From an uncultured Ruminococcus sp. (lineage in GTDB: Bacteria; Bacillota; Clostridia; Oscillospirales; Acutalibacteraceae), in NCBI GenBank assembly GCA_934476515.1, contig CAKSNZ010000044.1, forward strand, positions 1 to 12,056: a stretch of DNA of 12,056 nt. Reading direction: 5' to 3'. This document shows positions 6,435 to 12,056 of the stretch, in pieces. Positions within the stretch are counted from its first letter, which is position 1; every line of letters begins with the position of its first letter. The translations under genes were made by a program, and so were the position numbers. The notes under the pieces were generated by a model. That model was not told where the DNA came from, did no database searches, and saw only the letters and a program-made list of their open reading frames with translations.

Positions 6435-7874
6435 TTGTGGATTTGTCCAAAATGTTCTCGTGAAAACGGCAATTCTTTCAATAGCTGTAAGGGTTGTGGA
6501 TATGTTATATCTGAAGATGAGAAGATTTTAGCTATTAAAAATACAAAAAGACAACTTGCAGATTACAGCAGTAAACATTCTACTAACAAAAATACATATG
6601 GTCATTCTTCTTATACAGGCCCTAAGGTTGAGTATGATGATGACGATAGTTATCTAGAAAATTATTATAGTGACGATATGTTTGATGATGATGAATATCA
6701 TGAAAACAAAAAATGGAAAGTGTTTAAGCCTATCTTAATTATTGTTTTAATAGTTTGTATTTTAGGTGGTGGGGTAATGTTCCTTGATAAAGAGGGAATT
6801 ATCCATGTATTTTCTGATACAAACTATAAGTATTCAAGTGTTGAGGGTGGCATTGAAATTACAGGAACAAAGAGTAATGATGCAACAATCGAAATTCCTG
6901 ATACAATAAGTGGTAAGTCGGTTGTTGGTGTTGCTGATATGGCTTTTGCTGATAGTAATGTTAAGTCAGTAACATTACCTAGTACAATTAAAAGAATTGG
7001 TGAAAGAGCCTTCTTTAATTGTAAGTCACTTCATTATGTAAATATGCAAGAGGGCATAACTGAAATCGGTACAAAAGCTTTTGCTTCTTGTAAGAGCCTT
7101 TCTGATATTTTTATTCCGGAAACAGTTGCTTCTATTGGAGAAGACATTATGAAAGACAGTAACAATGCTTACATTCAAGGTGTGCCGGGTTCACAGTCAA
7201 TGGTTTATGCTACAGATAATGACATTAATTTTACACCTACTAACAAGAAGGGTGAAGCACTTAATGTTACACCTGTAAGAGTAAATGATGAAGAAACTTA
7301 TACAACATCTAAGGCGGGTTACGGAGCCGGTTATTTGTTTAGTTTTGTTCCTTATGAAAGTTCAAAATATACAATTACTGTTGAGGCATCTATTGACGGT
7401 TACCTAAAGATTAATGATTTTGGTACAATGGATAATGCTCAATCAGATGAAAACAGCAGTGGTGAAAACCACACTACTACATTTACTGCTGACTTAAAGA
7501 AAGAAAAGAAATATTACTTCGGCATTGAAAACGAAGGTTCTGAACAAAATAAAAATATTGAATTTTCTATTACTGTTCAGCTTTACAACGATGAACGTTC
7601 AAAGTCTGAGTCAGTTGCAAAGAAGTATTTGGATAAGAACTATACTTTCACTGCATATACAGATATGTTCTATGACCAACATAGTCAGTCAGGTTCCAGT
7701 CATTATCTGGAATGGAACACTAATGTTCAAAAGGTTGTTGACTATTATGTAGAAGATAGTGGTGAGATTTGGTTAGCTATTAAAGTTCCTGAGGGTTACA
7801 GTACAACCTCTTATGATGATAACGGAAATATTGTTGAACCAGCAACATACTGGTGGCACAAGCTAGAGGAATAA
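6435..7874 (+). CDS. Zinc-ribbon, membrane-anchored LRR_5 surface protein
   Basis: The 479-residue protein begins with a zinc ribbon (CPKC at 4-7 and CKGC at 18-21). An acidic Asp/Tyr-rich stretch (65-90) and one membrane helix (about 98-117) follow, then an extracellular part. The extracellular part has BspA-type leucine-rich repeats (LRR_5, about 138-240; motifs such as IKRIGERAFFNCKSL and ITEIGTKAFASCKSL). Next comes a beta-rich domain (about 275-380) loosely like PPC-type sandwiches, and a C-terminal region of unknown fold. With the ribbon inside and repeats outside, it could link an outside ligand to an inside partner. Translation starts at TTG (6435-6437). AAGGTGA (6422-6428) is correctly spaced and no nearer ATG keeps the CPKC motif. 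It lies 18 nt after the phosphatase-like gene and 10 nt before the next gene, so co-transcription is very likely. Confidence 0.88.
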   Translation: MWICPKCSRENGNSFNSCKGCGYVISEDEKILAIKNTKRQLADYSSKHSTNKNTYGHSSYTGPKVEYDDDDSYLENYYSDDMFDDDEYHENKKWKVFKPILIIVLIVCILGGGVMFLDKEGIIHVFSDTNYKYSSVEGGIEITGTKSNDATIEIPDTISGKSVVGVADMAFADSNVKSVTLPSTIKRIGERAFFNCKSLHYVNMQEGITEIGTKAFASCKSLSDIFIPETVASIGEDIMKDSNNAYIQGVPGSQSMVYATDNDINFTPTNKKGEALNVTPVRVNDEETYTTSKAGYGAGYLFSFVPYESSKYTITVEASIDGYLKINDFGTMDNAQSDENSSGENHTTTFTADLKKEKKYYFGIENEGSEQNKNIEFSITVQLYNDERSKSESVAKKYLDKNYTFTAYTDMFYDQHSQSGSSHYLEWNTNVQKVVDYYVEDSGEIWLAIKVPEGYSTTSYDDNGNIVEPATYWWHKLEE

Positions 7875-7884
7875 GGAGTATTTT

Positions 7885-8862
7885 ATGTTTTGTAAAAAAT
7901 GTGGTAAAGATATTGATATTAACAGCAAGGTTTGTCCTAACTGTGGAGAAGAAACTAATTTTCTAAAAGGTATTGACGGTAGTGAAATGCCTGACCATCT
8001 AAAGACTTTTGAAAAAGAGATCAACGCAGCCTTTAATGGTTCACCGGTAGAAAAGGTTCAGAAAGATGATGAATATGAGGATATTTCTTCATATACATCT
8101 TCAAATACAGGCTTTATCCCTAAGGTTTCTACAAAAGAACCTCCTGTTGAAGATAAGAACATTACAAGTTCATTTGAAAAGCCAAAGAAAAAGTCAAAGC
8201 CTAAGAAAAAGAAAAAAGAAGATTATAACGATACATATGTAGATGATAAACAGAGCAACACTTGGAAGTTTGTTGCAGGTGGTTGTGTGGTAGTAATTGT
8301 TATTTGCTTGATTATTATTTTTGTTGCATCATGTAATAGCAACTCAAAGCCAAGTGGAGGTACAACAACTTCAACTGTTCCTTCTACAGTAGCTACAACT
8401 ACTGCACCAAAGAATACAACTACTGTTCCTGCTACAACAGTTCCAACAACTGCACAAAGTGTTGATTCTTACATTCAGTCATCAACTGCTAACGATACTA
8501 CAGCAGTACAGACAGCTCAGAGCTTCTATGCTGATATTGAAGATGCTTGTGCTAAGGGTGATTTAGCTAAGTTCAAGACTTACTTCTCATCAGCTTATAC
8601 AGATGCTGAAATTGAAGAAATCTATAATCAGTACAAGGATACTTGTGCAGGTTACGAATCATTTATTGTAGGTTACACACAGACAGTTTCTTGTGACCAA
8701 TATATCTATGTTTATATTGCATCAACAACTAATGCAACTACAAGTGATTATGTAGAAAACACATTTGTACTTTCTAAGGAAGACGGTACATTTAAGGTTG
8801 ATGGCAAAACAGATGGTGCAAAGGCTTATTTACAACAAGCACCAACTAAAATGGCACAGTAA
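7885..8862 (+). CDS. Zinc-ribbon membrane protein with Thr-rich linker
   Basis: The protein is 325 residues long. An N-terminal zinc ribbon (CKKC at 3-6, CPNC at 17-20) is followed by a disordered charged region ending in a Lys cluster (100-111). One membrane helix follows (about 128-149), then a Thr/Pro/Val-rich linker (about 158-190), and an extracellular C-terminal domain (about 205-322). That domain begins AQSFYADIEDACAKGD and has the helix-then-sheet look of NTF2-like or DUF4878-type domains, though I cannot assign it. AAGGAG (7873-7878) overlaps the stop codon of the preceding gene, which points to coupled translation. The overall plan matches its neighbour at 6435, so the two may act together, with the PP2C-like protein as a cytoplasmic partner. 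No terminator follows the gene. Confidence 0.87.
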   Translation: MFCKKCGKDIDINSKVCPNCGEETNFLKGIDGSEMPDHLKTFEKEINAAFNGSPVEKVQKDDEYEDISSYTSSNTGFIPKVSTKEPPVEDKNITSSFEKPKKKSKPKKKKKEDYNDTYVDDKQSNTWKFVAGGCVVVIVICLIIIFVASCNSNSKPSGGTTTSTVPSTVATTTAPKNTTTVPATTVPTTAQSVDSYIQSSTANDTTAVQTAQSFYADIEDACAKGDLAKFKTYFSSAYTDAEIEEIYNQYKDTCAGYESFIVGYTQTVSCDQYIYVYIASTTNATTSDYVENTFVLSKEDGTFKVDGKTDGAKAYLQQAPTKMAQ

Positions 8863-8888
8863 TTTTACTGTTTAAGGAAAGTGATTTA

Positions 8889-9302
8889 GTGATAGTTTCA
8901 ACTAAAGGAAGATATGCACTTAGAGTTATTATTGACCTTGCTATTAACGGCAATGATGAATATATCTCACTAAAGGATATTTCAGAACGGTCATTGATTT
9001 CAATGAAATATCTGGAAAGCATTGTGTCAAATTTAAATAAGCATGGTTTGCTTGACTCTTTGCGTGGCAAAAAAGGTGGTTATAAACTTAACCGACCAAC
9101 CGGTGAATATACAGTCGGTATGATTTTAAAGGCCAGTGAAGGTTCTCTTGCACCGGTAGCTTGTGTAAATTGTGGTGATGTTCAGTGTAACGAAGCTCAC
9201 GACTGCATTACTCTTCCAATGTGGAAAAAACTTGATAGTGTAATTGATAGTTACCTTGAAAGTGTAACTATCGAAGATTTAATTAATGGTAAAGTAGAGT
9301 AA
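8889..9302 (+). CDS. iscR: Rrf2-family transcriptional regulator, IscR-like
   Basis: This 137-residue winged-helix DNA-binding protein probably controls iron-sulfur cluster genes. The N-terminus (STKGRYALRVIIDLA) and the recognition and wing segment (ISMKYLESIVSNLNKHGLL, then RGKKGGY) are typical of Rrf2 proteins. Four cysteines follow at 92, 95, 100 and 106 (CX2CX4CX5C). IscR holds a [2Fe-2S] cluster through three cysteines and a histidine in this same region, so cluster sensing is likely. CymR, the cysteine-metabolism branch, usually lacks these residues. The start is GTG with AAGGAAAGTGA (8874-8884) upstream. It lies 26 nt after the membrane-protein gene with no terminator between, so it may be the last cistron of that run. 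Its likely targets are the paired palindromes before nifS. The symbol reflects the family, not proven orthology. Confidence 0.9.
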   Translation: MIVSTKGRYALRVIIDLAINGNDEYISLKDISERSLISMKYLESIVSNLNKHGLLDSLRGKKGGYKLNRPTGEYTVGMILKASEGSLAPVACVNCGDVQCNEAHDCITLPMWKKLDSVIDSYLESVTIEDLINGKVE

Positions 9303-9305
9303 AGT

Positions 9306-9337
9306 AATGGTCGGCTTAGTCCGACCATTCTTTGTGT
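9306..9337 (+). terminator. Hairpin between iscR and tcdA, weak terminator
   Basis: Arms AATGGTCGG (9306-9314) and CCGACCATT (9321-9329) pair perfectly around a 6-nt loop. The trailing sequence CTTTGTGT has few T residues. It fits in the 46-bp gap, just before the tcdA ribosome site, so it may only partly stop transcription and reduce tcdA expression. Confidence 0.6.
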
Positions 9338-9348
9338 AGAGGTGTAAA

Positions 9349-10062
9349 ATGATAAATCAGTATTCCCGTACAGAACTTTTGATTGGTTCTGATGGATTAG
9401 AAAAATTAAAGAATTCAAGAGTAGCAGTTTTTGGTGTTGGTGGAGTTGGTGGTTTCACTGCTGAAGCACTTGCAAGAAGTGGTGTGGGTACAATTGATAT
9501 TATTGATAACGATACCGTATCTTTGACTAATATTAACAGACAGATTATTGCAACTCATTCAACAGTAGGTAAGCTGAAAGTTGATGTTATGGAAGAAAGA
9601 ATTAAGGATATTTCCCCATCAACAGTTGTTAATAAGTATGATTGCTTTTTCTTACCTGAAAATGCCGAAAATTTCGATTTCAGACGATTTGACTATGTAG
9701 TTGATGCAATAGACACAGTATCCGGAAAAATCGGTCTAGCAGAAAAATGCAAGGAGCATAATGTAAAATTAATTTCATCAATGGGTGCAGGTAACAAACT
9801 TGACCCAACTGCCTTTGAAGTAACTGATATTTTCAAAACAAGTATGGACCCATTAGCAAGAGTAATGCGTGGTGCATTAAAGAAAAGAGGCATCAAAAAG
9901 CTAAAGGTTGTTTATTCTAAGGAGCAACCACTAAAGCCTTTGGAAAGTGAAGAAGTTACAAATAAAAGAACTGTCCCAGGTTCAATCGCTTTCGTTCCTA
10001 GTGTGGTAGGACTTATTATTGCCGGTGAAGTTATTAAGGATATTACAGGTTTTAACGGATAA
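9349..10062 (+). CDS. tcdA: tRNA threonylcarbamoyladenosine dehydratase (TcdA/CsdL)
   Basis: This ThiF/E1-like enzyme converts t6A at position 37 of ANN-decoding tRNAs to its cyclic form, using ATP. The sequence shows the Rossmann motif GVGGVGG (29-35), DNDTVSLTNINRQ (53-65), the VDAIDT segment (118-123), and SSMGAGNKLDP (143-153) characteristic of the CsdL group. At 237 residues it is somewhat shorter than the E. coli protein (about 268) and lacks part of the C-terminus. No zinc-binding CXXC pairs of the MoeB/ThiF type are seen, which favours TcdA. AGAGGTG (9338-9344) precedes the ATG. In E. coli the enzyme sits with the cysteine desulfurase CsdA and the acceptor CsdE. Here it sits directly upstream of another cysteine desulfurase gene, but with a separate promoter between. 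Confidence 0.9.
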   Translation: MINQYSRTELLIGSDGLEKLKNSRVAVFGVGGVGGFTAEALARSGVGTIDIIDNDTVSLTNINRQIIATHSTVGKLKVDVMEERIKDISPSTVVNKYDCFFLPENAENFDFRRFDYVVDAIDTVSGKIGLAEKCKEHNVKLISSMGAGNKLDPTAFEVTDIFKTSMDPLARVMRGALKKRGIKKLKVVYSKEQPLKPLESEEVTNKRTVPGSIAFVPSVVGLIIAGEVIKDITGFNG

Positions 10063-10097
10063 AAAACAACAAATGAATATTTTATAAAGAATATACG

Positions 10098-10128
10098 CAT
10101 AATTCCTATTGACATGTTAGGAATTATG
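10098..10128. promoter_or_regulatory. Operator palindrome 1 upstream of nifS
   Basis: A perfect inverted repeat with 11-bp arms, CATAATTCCTA (10098-10108) and TAGGAATTATG (10118-10128), surrounds 9 nt that contain the -35 box. Its core TTCCTA-N9-TAGGAA (10103-10123) recurs at 10139-10159. A protein bound here would cover the -35 box and block RNA polymerase. The likely ligand is the Rrf2 regulator encoded at 8889. It is not identical to the E. coli IscR sites I know. Confidence 0.75.
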
Positions 10129-10137
10129 TGTTATTTT
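10109..10137 (+). promoter_or_regulatory. Strong extended -10 promoter of nifSU
   Basis: TTGACA (10109-10114), a 17-bp spacer and TATTTT (10132-10137), with TGT just before the -10 box. The start is predicted near 10144, inside the second palindrome. Both elements are covered or flanked by palindromes, which indicates tight repression. Confidence 0.8.
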
Positions 10138-10138
10138 A

Positions 10139-10159
10139 TTCCTATAAAGTTTATAGGAA
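10139..10159. promoter_or_regulatory. Operator palindrome 2 at the nifS transcription start
   Basis: A perfect 21-bp palindrome, TTCCTATAAA (10139-10148), central G, TTTATAGGAA (10150-10159). It has the same TTCCTA-N9-TAGGAA core and spacing as palindrome 1, with centres 36 bp apart. It spans the predicted start site, and the ribosome site begins only 2 nt after it. In RNA it could also fold, but the paired spacing argues for a DNA-binding site. Confidence 0.75.
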
Positions 10160-10176
10160 ATAGGAGAGTGAAACCA

Positions 10177-11352
10177 ATGTTAGTTTATGCTGATAATGCA
10201 GCAACAACAAAAATTAGTGATACTGCCTTAAATGCTATGATGCCAATGTTTGCAGATGTTTACGGTAATCCAAGCTCACTTCACTCTATTGGCCAAAAGG
10301 CTAAAGAATATCTTGAAGATGCCAGAGCAAAGGTGGCTAAGTGCATTAATGCCGAACCATCAACAATTTACTTTACATCCGGTGGTAGTGAAGCAGATAA
10401 CCAAGCATTACGCTCAGCTGCTTATATGGGTAAGCGTAAAGGTAAAAATCATATTATTTCCAGTAAGTTTGAACACCATGCAATTCTTCATACTTTAAAG
10501 GCTCTTGAAAAGGAAGGCTTTGAAGTAACTTTACTTGATGTTTATTCTGATGGTATTGTAAAACCTGAGGATGTTAAAAACGCAATTACAGACAAAACTT
10601 GTCTTGTTACTATAATGACTGCAAATAACGAAATCGGTACAATTCAGCCAATTAAAGAAATTGGTGCAATTTGTCACGAAAAAGGTGTACTGTTCCACAC
10701 AGATGCAGTACAAGCCGTTGGACATATTCCGATTGATGTAAAAGAAATGAATATTGATATGCTTTCTATGAGTGGTCATAAGTTCCATGGCCCTAAGGGT
10801 GTTGGTGCTTTATATGCTCGAAAGGGTATCCTGCTAACCAACATTATTGAGGGTGGTGCTCAGGAAAGAAAGAAGAGAGCCGGTACAGAAAATATGCCGG
10901 GTATTGTTGGTATGGCAGCAGCTTTAGTTGAAGCAACTGAAAATCTTGATAAGAATATGAAGTATGTAACTTCACTTCGTAATAAGCTGGTTGACGGACT
11001 AAAGGATATTGAAAAGTCAAGAATCAATGGTAATATGGAACACCACCTTCCCGGTACACTTAATATGTGCTTTGAAGGTATTGAAGGTGAAGGTATCTTG
11101 CTATGGCTAGACCAAAAGGGTGTTGAAGCATCTTCCGGTTCAGCTTGTACAAGTGGCAGCCTTGACCCAAGCCATGTTCTACTTGCTATTGGTGTACCTG
11201 TAGAAATTGCCCATGGTAGTTTAAGACTTTCTATTAGTGAATTTAATACTGAAGAAGAGATTGACCATATTATTAAGGTTGTTCCTGAAGTAGTAACATA
11301 TCTAAGAGGTATGTCACCTGTTTGGGAAAGAATGATGAAGGAGGAAAAATAA
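10177..11352 (+). CDS. nifS: Cysteine desulfurase (NifS/IscS type)
   Basis: This PLP-dependent cytoplasmic enzyme takes sulfur from L-cysteine as a persulfide for Fe-S clusters and tRNA thiolation. It has 391 residues, typical for the family. Visible features are YADNAATT (4-11), TSGGSEADN (67-75), the substrate-side His100 in FEHH, D176 and Q179, the Schiff-base Lys202 in SGHKFHGPKG, and the catalytic loop SSGSACTSG with Cys324. The loop is long, as in group I desulfurases. The start at 10177 is preferred to upstream in-frame codons. AGGAGAGTGA (10162-10171) is well spaced for it, and an upstream start at 10114 would lie inside the promoter. GTG at 10168 is in frame but overlaps the ribosome site. 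It shares one base with nifU (TAATG) and is controlled by the promoter and paired palindromes just upstream. Confidence 0.95.
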   Translation: MLVYADNAATTKISDTALNAMMPMFADVYGNPSSLHSIGQKAKEYLEDARAKVAKCINAEPSTIYFTSGGSEADNQALRSAAYMGKRKGKNHIISSKFEHHAILHTLKALEKEGFEVTLLDVYSDGIVKPEDVKNAITDKTCLVTIMTANNEIGTIQPIKEIGAICHEKGVLFHTDAVQAVGHIPIDVKEMNIDMLSMSGHKFHGPKGVGALYARKGILLTNIIEGGAQERKKRAGTENMPGIVGMAAALVEATENLDKNMKYVTSLRNKLVDGLKDIEKSRINGNMEHHLPGTLNMCFEGIEGEGILLWLDQKGVEASSGSACTSGSLDPSHVLLAIGVPVEIAHGSLRLSISEFNTEEEIDHIIKVVPEVVTYLRGMSPVWERMMKEEK

Positions 11353-11789
11353 TGGCTCTTTATAGCGAAAAGGTTATGGACCATTTTACTAACCCAAGAA
11401 ATGTTGGTAAGATTGAAGACGCTGACGGTATCGGTGAAGTAGGTAACGCTCAGTGTGGCGATATTATGAAAATTTATATTAAAGTTAAGGATGATATTAT
11501 TACAGATGTAAAGTTCAATACATTTGGTTGTGCATCTGCAATTGCATCATCTTCTATGGCTACAGAAATGATTAAGGGTCAGCCTATCAGCAAGGCTCTT
11601 GAACTTTCTAATAAAGCAGTTGTTGAAGCTCTTGATGGTCTACCACCGGTAAAGGTTCACTGTTCTGTTCTAGCTGAAGAAGCAGTTAAAGCAGCAGTTA
11701 AGGATTACTATGACAAGAACGGTATCTTCTATGAACCTGAACTATTAGCACCAAAGGGTTGCGTAGATTGTCACGGTGACCATCACTAA
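11352..11789 (+). CDS. nifU: Fe-S cluster assembly scaffold (NifU/IscU type)
   Basis: The 145-residue protein builds Fe-S clusters with sulfur from the preceding desulfurase and iron. It has the three ligand cysteines C35 (GNAQCGD), C60 (FGCASA) and C104 (VHCSVLAEE), and the Asp37 that eases cluster release. No NifU C-terminal domain or ferredoxin-like domain is present, so it is an IscU-like single domain. It is longer than E. coli IscU (128 residues) and carries a Cys/His tail, CVDCHGDHH (137-145), which may bind metal. The start at 11352 overlaps the nifS stop by one base, with AAGGAGG (11338-11344) in front. The upstream in-frame ATG at 11322 would lie within nifS and is rejected. A terminator follows at once, so nifS-nifU is a two-gene transcript. 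Confidence 0.95.
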   Translation: MALYSEKVMDHFTNPRNVGKIEDADGIGEVGNAQCGDIMKIYIKVKDDIITDVKFNTFGCASAIASSSMATEMIKGQPISKALELSNKAVVEALDGLPPVKVHCSVLAEEAVKAAVKDYYDKNGIFYEPELLAPKGCVDCHGDHH

Positions 11790-11807
11790 TATATAATTAG
11801 TATTATT

Positions 11808-11834
11808 AAGGAGAGCATTATGCTCTCCTTTTTT
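11808..11834 (+). terminator. Strong Rho-independent terminator after nifU
   Basis: Arms AAGGAGAGCA (11808-11817) and TGCTCTCCTT (11821-11830) pair perfectly around a 3-nt loop, followed by T to 11834. It is the best-formed terminator in the window. Confidence 0.92.
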
Positions 11835-12011
11835 ATATTAAAAAATAAATTTCATCTCTTTTTATTCAATTTTAGGTTAAATATAGGGGTATATATAGAA
11901 AAATATAAAAAGTTTGAAAAAAGATAAAAGCCAAAAATGGCATAGGAATGGGCTATTTAAGGTATTGTAAAATAAAAATTAAAAATTTTTAAAAAAAGTT
12001 GAAAAAAAGTG
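11835..12011. other. AT-rich upstream region of the terminal promoter
   Basis: No gene is seen. A-runs and T-runs become dense from about 11970 to 12011 and could act as an UP element for the promoter that follows. A small hairpin GCCA-AAAA-TGGC lies near 11930. Confidence 0.5.
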
Positions 12012-12040
12012 TTGACAAAGAGGCAAAATAGCCGTATAAT
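12012..12040 (+). promoter_or_regulatory. Full-consensus promoter at the window edge, possibly for a stable RNA
   Basis: TTGACA (12012-12017), a 17-bp spacer and TATAAT (12035-12040) match sigma-A consensus exactly, behind an A-rich upstream element. Promoters this strong often drive rRNA or tRNA operons in Firmicutes. The transcribed product lies beyond the window, so this assignment is inference. Confidence 0.8.
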
Positions 12041-12056
12041 AAAACACGTTCCGCTG

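Noticed and set aside
4535..8862. A toxin-antitoxin or phage-defence island
   Set aside because: No nuclease, helicase, reverse transcriptase or toxin signature is visible. The content fits signalling and envelope functions.
10250..11384. Frames overlapping nifS, including a 174-codon minus-strand frame at 10860-11384
   Set aside because: They lie entirely or mostly inside the well-conserved nifS sequence, and their products look like no protein family.

Overview
The window looks like chromosomal DNA of a low-GC Gram-positive anaerobe, most likely a clostridial gut or rumen bacterium of the Oscillospiraceae (Ruminococcus-like). The reasons are AT-rich intergenic DNA, AGGAGG-type ribosome binding sites, sigma-A promoters, secreted Big_2 proteins with Thr/Pro/Glu repeats, zinc-ribbon membrane proteins with Thr-rich linkers, and a NifS/NifU pair controlled by an Rrf2 regulator. 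This placement is inferred from the reading alone. All recognised genes are on the + strand.

Positions 1-930 hold no convincing gene. They carry palindromes and two copies of a dispersed palindromic repeat (274-336 and 421-637). A secreted protein follows (931-2301): signal peptide, a possible cohesin-like domain, six 45-bp tandem repeats coding a Thr-rich linker, and two Big_2 domains. Positions 2302-3097 are again non-coding, with a terminator and a third repeat copy (2516-2760).

Positions 3157-8862 form a membrane and signalling block. A single-pass membrane protein with a large outer domain (3157-4404) has its own promoter and terminator. A complete PP2C-type Ser/Thr phosphatase (4535-5308) also has its own promoter and terminator. 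A tight gene run then starts with a divergent PP2C homologue (5469-6416) and continues with two proteins built as cytoplasmic zinc ribbon, one membrane helix and outer domain (6435-7874, 7885-8862). No protein kinase is in the window. The set suggests a phosphorylation-linked envelope function whose kinase lies elsewhere.

Positions 8889-11789 form an iron-sulfur and tRNA-modification block: an IscR-like Rrf2 regulator, a TcdA/CsdL tRNA-modifying enzyme, cysteine desulfurase NifS and scaffold NifU. The nifS promoter carries two copies of a TTCCTA-N9-TAGGAA palindrome, one over the -35 box and one over the predicted transcription start. This is the clearest regulatory structure in the window and a good candidate operator for the Rrf2 protein encoded 1.3 kb upstream. 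A strong terminator ends the nifSU unit. The window closes with a consensus promoter (TTGACA-17-TATAAT) whose transcript lies beyond the edge, possibly a stable RNA operon.

I found no CRISPR array, no intact transposase and no tRNA or rRNA gene. I see no clear new multi-gene defence system. The most original items are the paired operator, the altered PP2C paralogue with its zinc-ribbon partners, and the palindromic repeat family.
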